64,000 nt of DNA from a bacterium (GCA_025782395.1 JALGZD010000120.1:44607-108606); one strand, 5' to 3'; shown: positions 15,496-27,961, counted from the first letter of the stretch. Numbers and translations: made by a program. The notes: generated from the letters alone by a model not told the origin.

Positions 15496-17925
15496 CTAAT
15501 CCTCGATGACTACGCGCGCTACACCCACCACCCTGTCCCCGGAGCTCAAGTTTATAACTCTCACTCCCTGCGTGTTGCGTCCAATCAGCGAAATCCCGCC
15601 GACGGGAAGGCGAATCATGATTCCGTTGGCTGTCATTATCATGACGTGGTCGGTCTCATTAACAATGTGGACCGCCACCACAGAACCATTTCTCTTGTTG
15701 GCCTTGATCGATATGACCCCCTTGCCACCGCGCTTGATGATGCGGTAGTCGGAGATCTTCGTTCTCTTTCCGTAGCCGTTCTCGGTGATCGAGAGAACGG
15801 TTCCCTCCTCACCGACGACGACCGCCATATCGACGACCTCGTCGCCCTTCGCGAGCAGTGTACCACGCACACCGCGTGCCGCGCGACCCATCTCGCGCAC
15901 ATCGTTCTCGTGGAAGCGAATGGCTTTCCCGAACTTCTTCGTCAACAGGATGTCGTGGTTGCCGTCCGTCACCGCGGTATCGATAAGCTTGTCACCGGCA
16001 TCGATGTTCATCGCCCGGATGCCGCCTCGTCTCGGGTGTGAGAAAGCCGACAGACGTGTTTTCTTCACTACCCCGTTCCGGGACGCCATAATGATGAAAT
16101 GGTCATCGTCGAACTCCCGGATCGGCACAAAGGCACGAATATGCTCGCCCTTCCCAAGCTCCAAGATGTTCACAATCGCCTTGCCCTTCGCCGCCCGGCC
16201 CGCCTGTGGGATCTCGTGCACCCTCAGCCAGTGGCAATGACCGGACTGCGTAAAGAACAGAATGTAGTCGTGCGTCGAGGCGATGAACATGTGCTCGACG
16301 AAATCATCCTTCTTCGTCCCCATGCCCGCAATGCCCTTCCCGCCACGCCGCTGTCTGCGGTACGTACCGACAGGAAGGCGCTTGATGTAGCCGGAGTGCG
16401 ATATCGAGATGGCCATATCCTCTTCGGCGATCAAGTCCTGTATCGTGAAGTCCGTCGTCGCATCGACTATCTCTGTGCGGCGCTCGTCGCCGTATGCCTC
16501 GACTGCAGTCTCCAGATCGTCCTGGATTATCCCGTGTACCTTCATCCGGCTCTCGAGAATGCTCTGCAGCGTGGCGATGAGCTTGATGGTCTCCTTATAT
16601 TCGTCCTCGATTTTCTTCCTCTGAAGCCCCGTGAGCCGCTGAAGCCGCATGTCGAGAATGGCCTGTGCCTGGATCTCCGAGAGCTTGAATTTCTTCATGA
16701 GACCCGAGCGCGCGGTGTCCACGTCCTTCGCCGCTTTGATGAGCTTGATGATCTCATCGATGTGGTCGAGCGCCTTCCTCAGCCCCTCGAGGATGTGCGC
16801 CCGCGCTTCGGCCTTCGCGAGCTCGAACTTCGTGCGGCGGATGATGACCTCCTCACGATGCTCGATAAACGCGTCGATCATCTGCCGGAGCGTCATGACT
16901 TTCGGCTCGCCGTTCTTGAGCGCAAGGAGGATTGCGCCGAACGTCGTCTGCATCTGCGTGTGCTTGTAGAGCTGGTTCAGGACCACGGCCGCCATTGCCT
17001 CGCGCTTGAGGTCTATGACGATGCGCATGCCGTCACGATCCGACTCGTCCCTGATGTCCCGGATGCCGTCGATCTTCCCGCCCCTGACAAGGTTCGCCAT
17101 CGCCTCGATCAGGTTCGACTTGTTTACCTGGAACGGGATTTCGGTGACGACGATGCACTCCGCACCGTTCTGGTGCGTCTCCACATTCGCCAGCGCGCGC
17201 ATGACTATCCTGCCGCGCCCGGTCGTGTAGGCGTCTCGTATCCCGGCACGGCCAAAGATGATCCCGCCCGTCGGGAAGTCCGGCCCTTTGATGATCTTGA
17301 AGAGCTCGGTGTCGGGAACGGAAGCATCTTCCATCACGAGCTTGACCGCGTCGGCCAGTTCTGTGAGATTGTGCGGCGGTATGTTCGTCGCCATCCCCAC
17401 GGCGATGCCGGATGCTCCGTTCATCAGAAGGTTCGGTAGGCGCGCGGGAAGCACGACCGGTTCCTGCCGCGTCTCGTCGTAGTTCGGCACGAAATCTACG
17501 GTGTCCTTCTTGAGGTCAGCCAGGAGGTCTTCGGCCGTCCGCCGAAGGCGCGCCTCCGTGTACCGCTCTGCTGCCGCCCTGTCTCCATCGATCGAACCGA
17601 AGTTGCCCTGGCCTTCGACGAGCATGTAGCGGAGTGAGAAGTCCTGAGCCATCCGGACCATTGCGTCGTAGACGGCCGTCGTCCCGTGTGGGTGGTAGTT
17701 GCCGGTGACGTCGCCCGAGATCTTGGCGGACTTTCTGTAGGGCTTGTTGTGCGCAAGTCCTAACTCGTCCATCGCCACGAGGATGCGCCTCTGAACCGGC
17801 TTAAGCCCGTCCCTGACGTCGGGGAGAGCGCGCGACACTATCACGCTCATCGCGTAGGCGATGTACGACTTTTTCATCTCGTCTTCTATGATGACGGGGA
17901 GTATGCGTTCGGTCTGTTGTGCCAT
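15496..17925 (-). CDS. gyrA: DNA gyrase subunit A
   Basis: An 809-residue type IIA topoisomerase breakage-reunion subunit. The catalytic tyrosine is in RYTEARL (near residue 125), the N-terminal [25 protein letters not shown] region (in part) is typical, and the GyrA-box QRRGGKG near 545 identifies gyrase rather than topoisomerase IV. The C-terminal third has six beta-pinwheel repeats that wrap DNA. It follows gyrB by 16 bases, and the CDF-HflK fusion begins 63 bases after its stop without an evident terminator, so read-through is likely. Confidence 0.97.
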   Translation of the reverse strand: MAQQTERILPVIIEDEMKKSYIAYAMSVIVSRALPDVRDGLKPVQRRILVAMDELGLAHNKPYRKSAKISGDVTGNYHPHGTTAVYDAMVRMAQDFSLRYMLVEGQGNFGSIDGDRAAAERYTEARLRRTAEDLLADLKKDTVDFVPNYDETRQEPVVLPARLPNLLMNGASGIAVGMATNIPPHNLTELADAVKLVMEDASVPDTELFKIIKGPDFPTGGIIFGRAGIRDAYTTGRGRIVMRALANVETHQNGAECIVVTEIPFQVNKSNLIEAMANLVRGGKIDGIRDIRDESDRDGMRIVIDLKREAMAAVVLNQLYKHTQMQTTFGAILLALKNGEPKVMTLRQMIDAFIEHREEVIIRRTKFELAKAEARAHILEGLRKALDHIDEIIKLIKAAKDVDTARSGLMKKFKLSEIQAQAILDMRLQRLTGLQRKKIEDEYKETIKLIATLQSILESRMKVHGIIQDDLETAVEAYGDERRTEIVDATTDFTIQDLIAEEDMAISISHSGYIKRLPVGTYRRQRRGGKGIAGMGTKKDDFVEHMFIASTHDYILFFTQSGHCHWLRVHEIPQAGRAAKGKAIVNILELGKGEHIRAFVPIREFDDDHFIIMASRNGVVKKTRLSAFSHPRRGGIRAMNIDAGDKLIDTAVTDGNHDILLTKKFGKAIRFHENDVREMGRAARGVRGTLLAKGDEVVDMAVVVGEEGTVLSITENGYGKRTKISDYRIIKRGGKGVISIKANKRNGSVVAVHIVNETDHVMIMTANGIMIRLPVGGISLIGRNTQGVRVINLSSGDRVVGVARVVIED

Positions 17926-17941
17926 CCGTCCCTCGTGAAGT

Positions 17942-20563
<2,622 letters not shown>

Positions 20564-20567
<4 letters not shown>

Positions 20568-21682
20568 TCTCCGACAACCTCCCCCGCCTCAACGCTGAAG
20601 CAAGCACTTCTCTTGAGGACTTCTTCCGGCAGGCGCCTAGTCGACGTCATCAGGGCCTGGCCGAACTCTTCTGCAAACTCCACAAGCGCTCCGGCTCTCG
20701 CCTCGTCCAGCTCGGAGAGAATGTCGTCGAGAAGAACGATCACACCCCGACCGTTCTGGTCGAGCGCCGCGGCTTCGCCCAGCTTGAGCGCGATCGCCGC
20801 CGTGCGATGTTGACCCTGAGAACCGAAAGATCTCAGCGCGCGCCCATTGAGTCTGACCTCCAGGTCGTCCCGATGCGGACCCAGAAGGGTGAATCCGCGT
20901 CTCTTCTCGTCCTCGGAGATCCGGCTCAGCGCCTCCCGAAAGGCTTGTTCGATATCGCCCACCGGAGGCGTTGCCTTCTCGGCGCTCTTTGCCGAAAGAA
21001 CTGTCCCCCGGTAGCTGAGCTCCACAGCATCCACCCCCGCTATGCGGGAGTGTGCCCGCGACACGCTGCTTGTGAAAAGCGGAAGGAAGGCGAGTCGTGC
21101 TGCTATCACCCTGCTTCCGTACTTCACCACCCTGTCCGTCCAGACATCAACGATCCGGTCGGACTCCTCATCCGGCGACCACGCCAGAAGCGCTTCGTTT
21201 CTCTGCTTCACCGCCCGGCGATAGTCCGCCAGCGCTGTCAGGTATCCGGCGTCGAGCTGGCAGAGCGTCATGTCGAGAAGTCGTCTTCGCTCCGCCGGTC
21301 CACCCTTTGTGATCCACGTGTCCTCTGGACTGAACCAGGCAACGCGGAGCACACCAACCAGGTCCGACAGCTTCGTCAGACATTCACCTGCGACCCTGAC
21401 CTCTTTCCCTTCCGAGCGCGTGAACCGGAGCACGATTCTGGTGGACGTCTCGCCGGACTTCGCCTCTCCCCCCACACCGAATCCGCGCTCTCCCCACTTG
21501 ACGACCTCGGTATCGCTGCTTCCCCTGAGCGACCGCGCGACCGCGAGGTACGACACAGCTTCGAGAATGCTCGTTTTGCCTGAGCCGTTCGAACCGTGGA
21601 AAAAGTTCAGCCCGCTCTCGAGTTCAACTTCCAGGCGGCGATAGTTTCGGAAGTTCTCGAGCCTCAACGTCCGGAGCCACAT
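20564..21682 (-). CDS. recF: recombination protein RecF
   Basis: A 372-residue SMC-like ATPase for gap repair. The Walker A motif HGSNGSGKTSILEAV lies near residue 30, the ABC signature near 270-280 (SFGSQGQHRTAAIALKL), and Walker B at VIVLLDDILSELDEAR. The ATG at 21682 (MWLRTLRLENFRNY) is chosen because it has GAGGG 7 bases upstream and because RecF proteins begin with this strand; a longer start would add 23 residues. It follows dnaN by 35 bases in the conserved dnaA-dnaN-recF-gyrB arrangement. Confidence 0.95.
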
Positions 21683-21717
21683 CCGCTTGCCCTCGGCCGG
21701 CGTGTTCACGCGCGCCG

Positions 21718-22839
21718 CTACGTCGACAGCCTGAGAGGCATCAGGAGACACAGATGCTCCTCTCCCTCGACAGGCTCCGCCGTGCTCACAACTGCCGCTC
21801 CGACAGGGCTTCCGAGAACGAAACGTACATTGTCTCCGTCCAGGTGCTTGAGCACGTCGAGAAGGTAGTTCGCGTTGTAGCCCACCTCCATCTTCTCAGC
21901 ATCGTACGTCGCGGCGATCTCTTCCTTGGCCTCCCCCACGTCGGGAGTCGAAACAACGAGTTCGACCTTTGTCTTCATGAGCCCGAGTTTCACCTGGTGA
22001 GTGAGGACATCCGACAGAACGGCTACCCGCCTGACGGCGCTCGCAAGTTCCTCGCGTCCAACCAGAAGGTTCTTCTCGTTGTCCTTTGGAATCACCTGGC
22101 TGTAGTTGGGAAACGGTCCTTCGAGAAGGCGTGAGTTGATGATCGTGTCGCCGACGAAGAACACGACATGGTTCTCCTGCACTGCGACCTTCACCGTCTC
22201 TCCAGCCTCGGCACCGATGATCCTCGTCGCGTGGGCGAGTGCCTTCGGAGGAACGATGATGTCCTTCCCCTCGAGCTTCGCGAAGTCGCCGGTGACTTTG
22301 AAAGTAGAGAGCCTGTGGCCGTCGGTCGCCGTCATACCCATCGCCTTTGCCGTGAACTCCCAGTATGCGCCATTCAGCGACGGCCGCGTCTCGTCCTTGC
22401 AGATGCAGAAGCTCACCTTGTCGACCATGCGAACGAAAAGCTCCGCGTCCACATCAAAGGCCGCGGTGAGGTCGCTCTCGGGCAACTTCGGGAATTCTTC
22501 CGTCGGGATACCGACGATCTTGAACCTGCCCTTGCCCGACTTGATGGAGACTTCCTCGCCGTCGACGCTGATGGTGACACTCGCCTCACCAAGCGCTCTC
22601 ACAATCTCCGAGAAGCGCTTCGCCGGCAGCGTTATCCCCCCACCTTTCTCGACGTCCGCCTCCATCTTTGTGGTCACGGTCATGTCAAGATCCGTCGCCG
22701 TAATCGAGATAGTCCTAGATTTCTCGTCCGCCTCAAGGAGGAAGTTCGCGAGGATCGGAAGGGTCGTCTTCGGCGAGACGACGGCCAATACTCTCTGGAT
22801 CGCCTTCTCCAGATTCTGCCGGGCGATGGAGAACCTCAT
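21718..22839 (-). CDS. dnaN: DNA polymerase III sliding clamp
   Basis: A 373-residue beta clamp of normal length with three repeated clamp domains. Recognisable segments are ATDLDMTVT (residues 46-54), the central ATDGHRLS, and the C-terminal LMPLRLS, close to the usual LMPMRL ending that contributes to the partner-binding pocket. ATG at 22839 has a strong GGAGG upstream. A good sigma-70-type promoter lies about 110 bases before the gene. In most genomes dnaN follows dnaA directly, but here a GH97 gene and the origin lie between them. Confidence 0.97.
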   Translation of the reverse strand: MRFSIARQNLEKAIQRVLAVVSPKTTLPILANFLLEADEKSRTISITATDLDMTVTTKMEADVEKGGGITLPAKRFSEIVRALGEASVTISVDGEEVSIKSGKGRFKIVGIPTEEFPKLPESDLTAAFDVDAELFVRMVDKVSFCICKDETRPSLNGAYWEFTAKAMGMTATDGHRLSTFKVTGDFAKLEGKDIIVPPKALAHATRIIGAEAGETVKVAVQENHVVFFVGDTIINSRLLEGPFPNYSQVIPKDNEKNLLVGREELASAVRRVAVLSDVLTHQVKLGLMKTKVELVVSTPDVGEAKEEIAATYDAEKMEVGYNANYLLDVLKHLDGDNVRFVLGSPVGAAVVSTAEPVEGEEHLCLLMPLRLST

Positions 22840-22945
22840 GAGCTACCTCCAAAGAAAAGAACGGCAAGCAGTTGCGGAAGGGGCCTGATTCACACGTTCA
22901 GAAGACATACCACACCGCTCCAAAGACGGGTCCGCCTTCGACGTC

Positions 22946-22974
22946 ATTATAGGAACGGAAACGCCGACCCGCAA
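22946..22974 (-). promoter_or_regulatory. sigma-70-type promoter of dnaN-recF-dciA-gyrB-gyrA
   Basis: Minus-strand TTGCGG (22969-22974), a 17-base spacer and a perfect TATAAT (22946-22951), about 107 bases before the dnaN start and within the 195-base gap between GH97 and dnaN. It gives dnaN its own promoter, separate from the GH97 gene. Confidence 0.65.
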
Positions 22975-23034
22975 GGCAAATCGCTCGCTCGCACACGTCT
23001 CTGACTTGCGTCCTCATCAACGACAACGCGGATG

Positions 23035-25029
23035 CTACCGCGCTGCCGGAACGAAGCAAACGGCCTGTCCCCCGCCCGCAGCGAGACCGATCTCAAGTGT
23101 GTCGGTGGCGTCAACTGTCAGCGTGCGTATCTCGTGGCTGAGCGGGTTGGTGAGCCAATCGGCGTCATGCCCGTCAGAGTACACGGTCGCTTCGTAGGCA
23201 ACTCCATGGTCCAGGAAATCCAGAGCGAACGTCAACGTCCGCGGCTCCTCGTCTGTTATGCTCCCAAGGAACCACTCCCGGCCGCGCCTTCTGACTATGG
23301 TCACGTGGTCTCCGATCGCGGCATCGAGCACACGGGTCTCGTCCCAGTCGCAGGGCACTGCCCGTATGAACGCGAAGGCAGAATGGTTCTCATAGTTCTC
23401 AATGAGGTCGGCGGCCATCTGAAGCGGACTTTCAAGTACGACGTAGAGCGCAAGCTGTTTCGCCAGCGTAGTGTGAACTCTGTTGTTCGGCTTGTACCCG
23501 TCGAACGTGAGGTCGAATATCCCGGGGGTGTAGTCCAGGGGTCCGGCGAGCATCCGGGTGAACGGGAGAATCGTAGTATGCTCCGGTGGATTGCCGTCGC
23601 TCCACGCGTTGTACTCCATTCCCCTTACGCCCTCACGCGTCATCATATTCGGCCACGTGCGGCTGATTCCGGTCGGTTTGATCGGCTCATGAACGTCCAG
23701 CATGATGTGGTGCTCCGCAGCCTTTCGGACGATGCTCCTGTAGTGGCGCACCATCCACTGCCCATGATGGTGCTGTCCTCGCGGGAATATGCCGCCCGCG
23801 TAGCCGGTCTTGACCGCCCGTATCCCCAACCGCTCGTACAGGGCGAACGCCTCTTCGACGCGCTCTTCGTACGTAGGAATATCCCCTCCGGTCTCGTGGT
23901 GTCCGATGAGCGCCACTCCTTTCTCCTCCGCATACGCGGCCAAGCCTTCGAGATCGAAGTCGGGATACGGCGTCGTATAGTCGAACGCGCCGGCACTCCC
24001 CCACCTCGACCACCCGGTGTTCCACCCCTCGACCAGGACGCCTCCGATACCATGCTCGGCCGCGAAATCTATCATCTCCCTCGTGTTCGCAGACGTCGCC
24101 CCATGGTTATCCCCTTGATGCCATGTGTCCTTGCCGATGTGCATACCCCACCAGATCCCAACGTACTTCATCGGCTGAATCCACGAGTGATCCCTCATCG
24201 CACACGGCTCATTCAGATTCTCTATGATGTGGGACTCGATCAGACCACCGGGGGTGTCTGAGATCTGGATGGTTCTCCAGGGTGTAACGAGCGGCGCATC
24301 TCCCCTGACCTTGATGCCGTCCGGCCACGGCACGAGGTCGCACTCGAAAGCGAGCGCCGTAGACGCCTTCCGGAGCGTCATCCCCGCGTAGTCCGTGAGG
24401 TTCGCTTCGTGGATGCTCATGTAGAGACCGTCCTCTGTGCGCATCGTAACCGGAGTCGCTACGGCCTCCAGCTCCGCCAAACGGGTCTCTCTGTAGATGT
24501 GCTCGTAGCTGTCAAAATCAGCAGGAATCCACCATGTGGTGTGGTCACCAGTGAGGCGAAACTCCGTCTCCTCGGAGACCATCTCAAACGACCGGAACCC
24601 TTCCTGATCGGGGACGAAACATCGGAGCGCAACACCGTCGTCGTACGCACGGATCGTCACGTCCACAGTGAGACCGCTTCTCTTCACAAGTGTGGCGGTC
24701 ACCTCGTGGCAGCGGTTCTCGATCAACGCATCTGTTCCCCATACCGGTTCCCACGACTCATCTACTTGTCGCTCCGTTACCCTGAGAACAGTGAACCCCC
24801 TGTTCATCGGCTCACGCTCGTTGAACAGGAAACCGAGTTTCGAGTCGTCGATTATAGTTCGGCCCTCTCGCGTCACGGAGTAGTACGCTCGCCCGTTGAG
24901 TACTTCGAGTTGTATCGCAGTTCTTCCGTCCGGCGATAAAGCGATCATGGTCTCATTCCCCACCGCGGGGCCCGCAATGAAGCACACAGCAAGCGCTACG
25001 CAAAGCGTTGAGGCAACACATATACGCAT
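23035..25029 (-). CDS. GH97-family glycoside hydrolase, inverting alpha-glucosidase type
   Basis: A 664-residue secreted enzyme with a signal peptide (MRICVASTLCVALAVCFIAGP in part; cleavage near 24), an N-terminal beta-supersandwich (30-285) and a TIM barrel. The catalytic residues match SusB of Bacteroides: E379 (HHET), E448 (VHEPIKPTG) and E472 (GMEYNAW). Their spacing, 69 and 24 residues, is the same as SusB E439, E508 and E532. The retaining GH97 enzymes have an Asp nucleophile where this protein has VKTGYAGG, so an inverting mechanism on alpha-glucosides with Ca2+ is expected. It is transcribed in the same direction as dnaA but after the origin region. Its place between dnaA and dnaN is unusual. 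Confidence 0.92.
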   Translation of the reverse strand: MRICVASTLCVALAVCFIAGPAVGNETMIALSPDGRTAIQLEVLNGRAYYSVTREGRTIIDDSKLGFLFNEREPMNRGFTVLRVTERQVDESWEPVWGTDALIENRCHEVTATLVKRSGLTVDVTIRAYDDGVALRCFVPDQEGFRSFEMVSEETEFRLTGDHTTWWIPADFDSYEHIYRETRLAELEAVATPVTMRTEDGLYMSIHEANLTDYAGMTLRKASTALAFECDLVPWPDGIKVRGDAPLVTPWRTIQISDTPGGLIESHIIENLNEPCAMRDHSWIQPMKYVGIWWGMHIGKDTWHQGDNHGATSANTREMIDFAAEHGIGGVLVEGWNTGWSRWGSAGAFDYTTPYPDFDLEGLAAYAEEKGVALIGHHETGGDIPTYEERVEEAFALYERLGIRAVKTGYAGGIFPRGQHHHGQWMVRHYRSIVRKAAEHHIMLDVHEPIKPTGISRTWPNMMTREGVRGMEYNAWSDGNPPEHTTILPFTRMLAGPLDYTPGIFDLTFDGYKPNNRVHTTLAKQLALYVVLESPLQMAADLIENYENHSAFAFIRAVPCDWDETRVLDAAIGDHVTIVRRRGREWFLGSITDEEPRTLTFALDFLDHGVAYEATVYSDGHDADWLTNPLSHEIRTLTVDATDTLEIGLAAGGGQAVCFVPAAR

Positions 25030-25442
25030 CGGGATCTCTCCTCGCGGTCACTCCTGCTTTGTAGATGACACCGATTCCGGTGACGTGACGAGTTTTCCAC
25101 ACAGGTACTTCTCTACTCCTTCGTAATATAGAAGAACAGCATTAGTAGTAGGAGCTGTGGATATGTTGACAGCTCATCGGGTTCACGCTGGTGACACGAT
25201 ATGATGGCCGTGGCTCAAGGGTCTCACGTTGAAACGGACTCCTCCCCTGTGGTGGATGGCCCTCTGGACAACAACTCGATCTTTCAACAGCTGTTACCAT
25301 GAGCCTTCCCTTGTGGATGCCCGTCCACAGTTCACCACGGCTTCTCCACAGTCTGACGGAGACATAATGTGGAAACCCGCCCCCGCAGGAAATGGGGCTG
25401 GCCGGCTCGGCGTACGTCGGTGTTCATGGGGGTTCGAAGGGA
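25030..25442. other. oriC: replication origin (oriC) with DnaA-box cluster
   Basis: A 413-base gene-free stretch directly downstream of dnaA. It holds DnaA-box-like 9-mers: TTTTCCACA (25093-25101), ATATCCACA on the minus strand (25156-25164), GCATCCACA minus (25313-25321), CCGTCCACA (25322-25330), TTCTCCACA (25343-25351) and GTTTCCACA minus (25369-25377), plus further TGTGG/TGGACA fragments. Gene polarity diverges around this area. dnaA, dnaN, recF and gyrB surround it, as at most bacterial origins. Confidence 0.75.
25111..25164 (-). other. basal-unwinding-like unit: DnaA box, GC cluster and DnaA-trio repeats
   Basis: Read on the minus strand from 25164: box ATATCCACA, a short GC cluster (GCTCC), then TACTACTAATG and an AT-rich tract with CTTCTATATTACG. 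The order box - GC cluster - CTA-type trinucleotide repeats - AT-rich DNA is that of the B. subtilis unwinding element next to dnaN (box, GGCCC, TACTATTACTTCTACTA). This marks the likely site of strand opening. Confidence 0.6.
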
Positions 25443-26792
25443 TCACGCCTTGAGCATGCGCTTGAGATTCTCGACGTCTCGCTGAATCTGCCCACTGTTC
25501 TCGGTCGCAGCGCTGATCTTTCGGTGTGCGTGAAGCACGGTCGTATGATCCCGGCCACCGAACTGCTCACCGACCTGCGCGAGCGACATGTGAGTGAGTT
25601 CACGTGCAAGAAACATCGCGACCTGACGGGCCAGCGCGATCTGGCTCGCTCTCCCACGAGCCTTCATCTTCTCGACGGGAACCCCGTACGTCTCGGCGAC
25701 GGCTTGCTGGATGCGCGCGACCGAGACTGGCCCGCGCGGTTTCCCAAGAAACTCCGAGAGCACCTCCTTGGCGAGGTCGACCGTTATCTCACTTCCAGTG
25801 AGACTCGAGAAAGCCAGGAGCCGGACCAGCGAACCCTCAAGCTCACGGATGTTGCTCGTGACGCTGTCTGCAATGAGGTGAATCACGTCATTGGGAATCG
25901 AGATGCCGTCGAGTTCCGCCTTCCTGTTGAGGATGGCGATTCGGGTCTCGAGATCGGGCGGCTGGATGTCCGTCAGGAGTCCGGACTCGAACCGGGAAAC
26001 CAACCGTTCTTCCAGGGTGGCAATCTGCTTCGGTGGCCGATCGCTCGTAAGGACGATCTGCTTATGAGCGAGGTAGAGGGCGTTGAATGTGTGAAAGAAT
26101 TCTTCCTGAGTGCTCTCCTTGCCGGCCAGGAACTGGATGTCGTCGATCAGTAGAAGATCCTTGCTGCGGTACTTGTCGCGGAACGCCAGTGTCGTGTTTC
26201 GCTGTATCGATACAATGAGTTCATTCATAAACGTCTCGGACGACACGTAGTGGAGAGACATGTGGGGCCGGTGTTCGTGGACATAGTCCCCGATCGCGTG
26301 CATCAGATGGGTCTTGCCGAGTCCGACGCCGCCATATATAAAGAGTGGGTTATATGTGTTTCCAGGGGCTTCTGCGACCGCCATAGACGCAGCCTGGGCA
26401 AAGCGATTCCCACCGCCCACAACAAAGGTTGAGAATGTATAGCGCGGGTTGAGCTGGCAGTGGTCGGGCGTGGCTGTGGCCAGCGGCGGAGAGTCCGCTC
26501 TGCGTCTGGAGACCGGCTCGTACTCGTCAGGTCGTCGGTGCGCCACGTGGAATTCCGCCCTAAGTGGCGAGGGAGCGTGCTCTTCCAGAGCCCTGAGAAT
26601 CAGGGACATGTAGTGCTCCTCGAGCCAGTCCGCAAAGAACCGGTTGGGGACCTCGATCCTGATGAGATCGTCGGTGAGTTCGACACCGCGCGTCGGCTCG
26701 AACCAGGTGCGGAAGCTCTGATTCTCTGTCGCCGCACGAATTGTCTCGAGGCAGTGGGCCCAGAGGTCAGAGGCCGAGAGAGTTGTTCGCAT
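25443..26792 (-). CDS. dnaA: replication initiator DnaA
   Basis: A 449-residue initiator protein. Domain I is at 1-80 (LWAHCLETIRA, FRTWFEP), a short linker follows, and the AAA+ domain has Walker A GGVGLGKTH and Walker B LLLIDDIQFLAGK. The C-terminal DNA-binding domain has the DnaA signature GGRDHTTVLHAHRKI. I chose ATG 26792 (MRTTLSASDL) because domain I starts there; it lacks a clear Shine-Dalgarno sequence. The next upstream starts add 20-41 residues without similarity. Perfect DnaA boxes upstream (26816 and 26921) suggest autoregulation. Confidence 0.96.
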   Translation of the reverse strand: MRTTLSASDLWAHCLETIRAATENQSFRTWFEPTRGVELTDDLIRIEVPNRFFADWLEEHYMSLILRALEEHAPSPLRAEFHVAHRRPDEYEPVSRRRADSPPLATATPDHCQLNPRYTFSTFVVGGGNRFAQAASMAVAEAPGNTYNPLFIYGGVGLGKTHLMHAIGDYVHEHRPHMSLHYVSSETFMNELIVSIQRNTTLAFRDKYRSKDLLLIDDIQFLAGKESTQEEFFHTFNALYLAHKQIVLTSDRPPKQIATLEERLVSRFESGLLTDIQPPDLETRIAILNRKAELDGISIPNDVIHLIADSVTSNIRELEGSLVRLLAFSSLTGSEITVDLAKEVLSEFLGKPRGPVSVARIQQAVAETYGVPVEKMKARGRASQIALARQVAMFLARELTHMSLAQVGEQFGGRDHTTVLHAHRKISAATENSGQIQRDVENLKRMLKA

Positions 26793-27382
26793 GTTGTCCA
26801 CGTGGTGTTGACAAGTTATGCACAGATGCCGAAAAACGGAGTATGTCGACATCGAGAAGCGTCTACCGGCGAAATACGCCGGAAATGGCGTGCGATCTTG
26901 TCGACAAAACAACACCCAACTGTGGATAACCGTCTAACCGCGCGGGTGTTGTGCGGTTAGAGCAGGAAGACCTCAGCCGGTGGCCAGGATGCCTCTGGGG
27001 AAGTCGGCTGAGATCGCACGGATGCGTGTCTGTCGGGTACCATGCCACACGGGAGGTGGAGACTTATCAACCAAGTGTGTGGCGACGCGGATGCTAGCAC
27101 GGAGGCAAAAGCGGCGCAAGCACTTTCTTGGTGGACGACGAAGTTTTTCCACACGGGGATGCAAAATGTTGTGGGGCTTGGTGTTGACAGGGGGGGAGTG
27201 CGGATGGTGATAGATCGTGGAGGCCTGAAGGCGAGAGGAGAGGGGGTAGCGTGGGGAGATCTTAGTGAATGGGAGAAGAGGGGGATCGGGAACGCATGGG
27301 TGAGCAGGAGGGGTCATGCGTGGGAGGTCCAGGGTGAGGGCGAGAGTGGGATGGGGGCTACGAGAAGATGCGGAGAATCGGC
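26793..27382. promoter_or_regulatory. dnaA-rpmH divergent intergenic region with DnaA boxes and inverted repeats
   Basis: No gene is supported. Two perfect TTATNCACA boxes are present: TTATGCACA at 26816-26824 and TTATCCACA (minus) at 26921-26929; a near match TTTTCCACA lies at 27145-27153. A 9-bp inverted repeat TCTAACCGC/GCGGTTAGA (26933-26961), a hairpin CCGGCG/CGCCGG (26866-26882) and the palindrome TTGTCGACAA (26898-26907) lie in the dnaA leader. The stretch 27187-27360 is extremely G-rich on the plus strand. It probably carries the dnaA promoter and DnaA-binding autoregulatory sites, with a possible incC-like role. Confidence 0.6.
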
Positions 27383-27411
27383 TTGACAAGGACCCGGGAG
27401 AACCGTAGACT
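27383..27411 (+). promoter_or_regulatory. promoter of the rpmH-rnpA-yidD-yidC operon
   Basis: TTGACA (27383-27388), a 17-base spacer and TAGACT (27406-27411), 55 bases before the rpmH start. The -35 is perfect; the -10 matches four of six. Confidence 0.6.
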
Positions 27412-27465
27412 TCGTGGATTAGACGCAGTCAGGTAAGAGATGAGGACGAACACACAGAGGTTATC

Positions 27466-27603
27466 ATGAAGCGGACCTACCAACCGAAGAAGCGCAGAGG
27501 GAAGAGAAAGCACGGGTTTCTGTCTCGGAGTTCCACTCCGGAAGGACGGCGTGTTCTGGCGCGTCGTCGTACAAAGGGCAGGAAGAGGTTGACAACCCGG
27601 TAG
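27466..27603 (+). CDS. rpmH: 50S ribosomal protein L34
   Basis: A 45-residue basic ribosomal protein, [20 protein letters not shown] at the N-terminus, ending in the Arg/Lys-rich L34 tail. The usual RMxTxxGRxVLxxRRxKGR block appears as [19 protein letters not shown]. The ATG at 27466 has AGAGG 5 bases upstream. The gene heads the plus-strand operon, and rnpA begins 7 bases after its stop codon, as in most bacteria. It is too short for many ORF filters. Confidence 0.97.
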   Translation: MKRTYQPKKRRGKRKHGFLSRSSTPEGRRVLARRRTKGRKRLTTR

Positions 27604-27610
27604 GTGTGCT

Positions 27611-27961
27611 GTGTCATGCAACAGGCTGCCCAGAAGTCGGATCATCAGGGAGCGCCGGCTTCTGGCGCATACGATGCGCACGGGAAACGTAGTGCGGACA
27701 CCGTACTTCAGAATGCACTACGAGAGAGGTGTGGGGCCGCTGGGAGTGGCGTTCCTGGCGGGAAAACGAGTGGGAGGAGCGGTGAAGAGAAACCGCGCCA
27801 GGAGGGTTCTTCGGGAAGCATTCAGAACCAGCGACGCAGATCTCGCTGGAGTGAAGACCCTCGTTTTTGTGGCTACTGAGAAGACAGGCGGAGCGCCGCA
27901 TACGGACATCACCGACGCGCTCAATGCCGCACTTCGACGCGCCTCCAACGAGACAGGCTGA
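27611..27961 (+). CDS. rnpA: ribonuclease P protein component
   Basis: A 116-residue protein subunit of RNase P, which helps the catalytic RNA mature tRNA 5' ends. The N-terminal RLPRSRIIRERR and the hallmark VKRNRARRVLREAFR (RNR motif, about residues 70-84) are clear. Start is GTG at 27611, right after rpmH. Length is typical. The protein is basic and has the expected single-domain fold; nothing odd. Confidence 0.93.
   Translation: MSCNRLPRSRIIRERRLLAHTMRTGNVVRTPYFRMHYERGVGPLGVAFLAGKRVGGAVKRNRARRVLREAFRTSDADLAGVKTLVFVATEKTGGAPHTDITDALNAALRRASNETG

Noticed and set aside
16099..17439. Plus-strand open frame of 446 codons opposite gyrA
   Set aside because: Antisense to gyrA and rich in Arg/Leu/His; no family resemblance.
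27042..27386. Open frame of 114 codons between dnaA and rpmH
   Set aside because: It is Gly/Arg-rich because of the G-runs, has no ribosome-binding site and covers the rpmH promoter.
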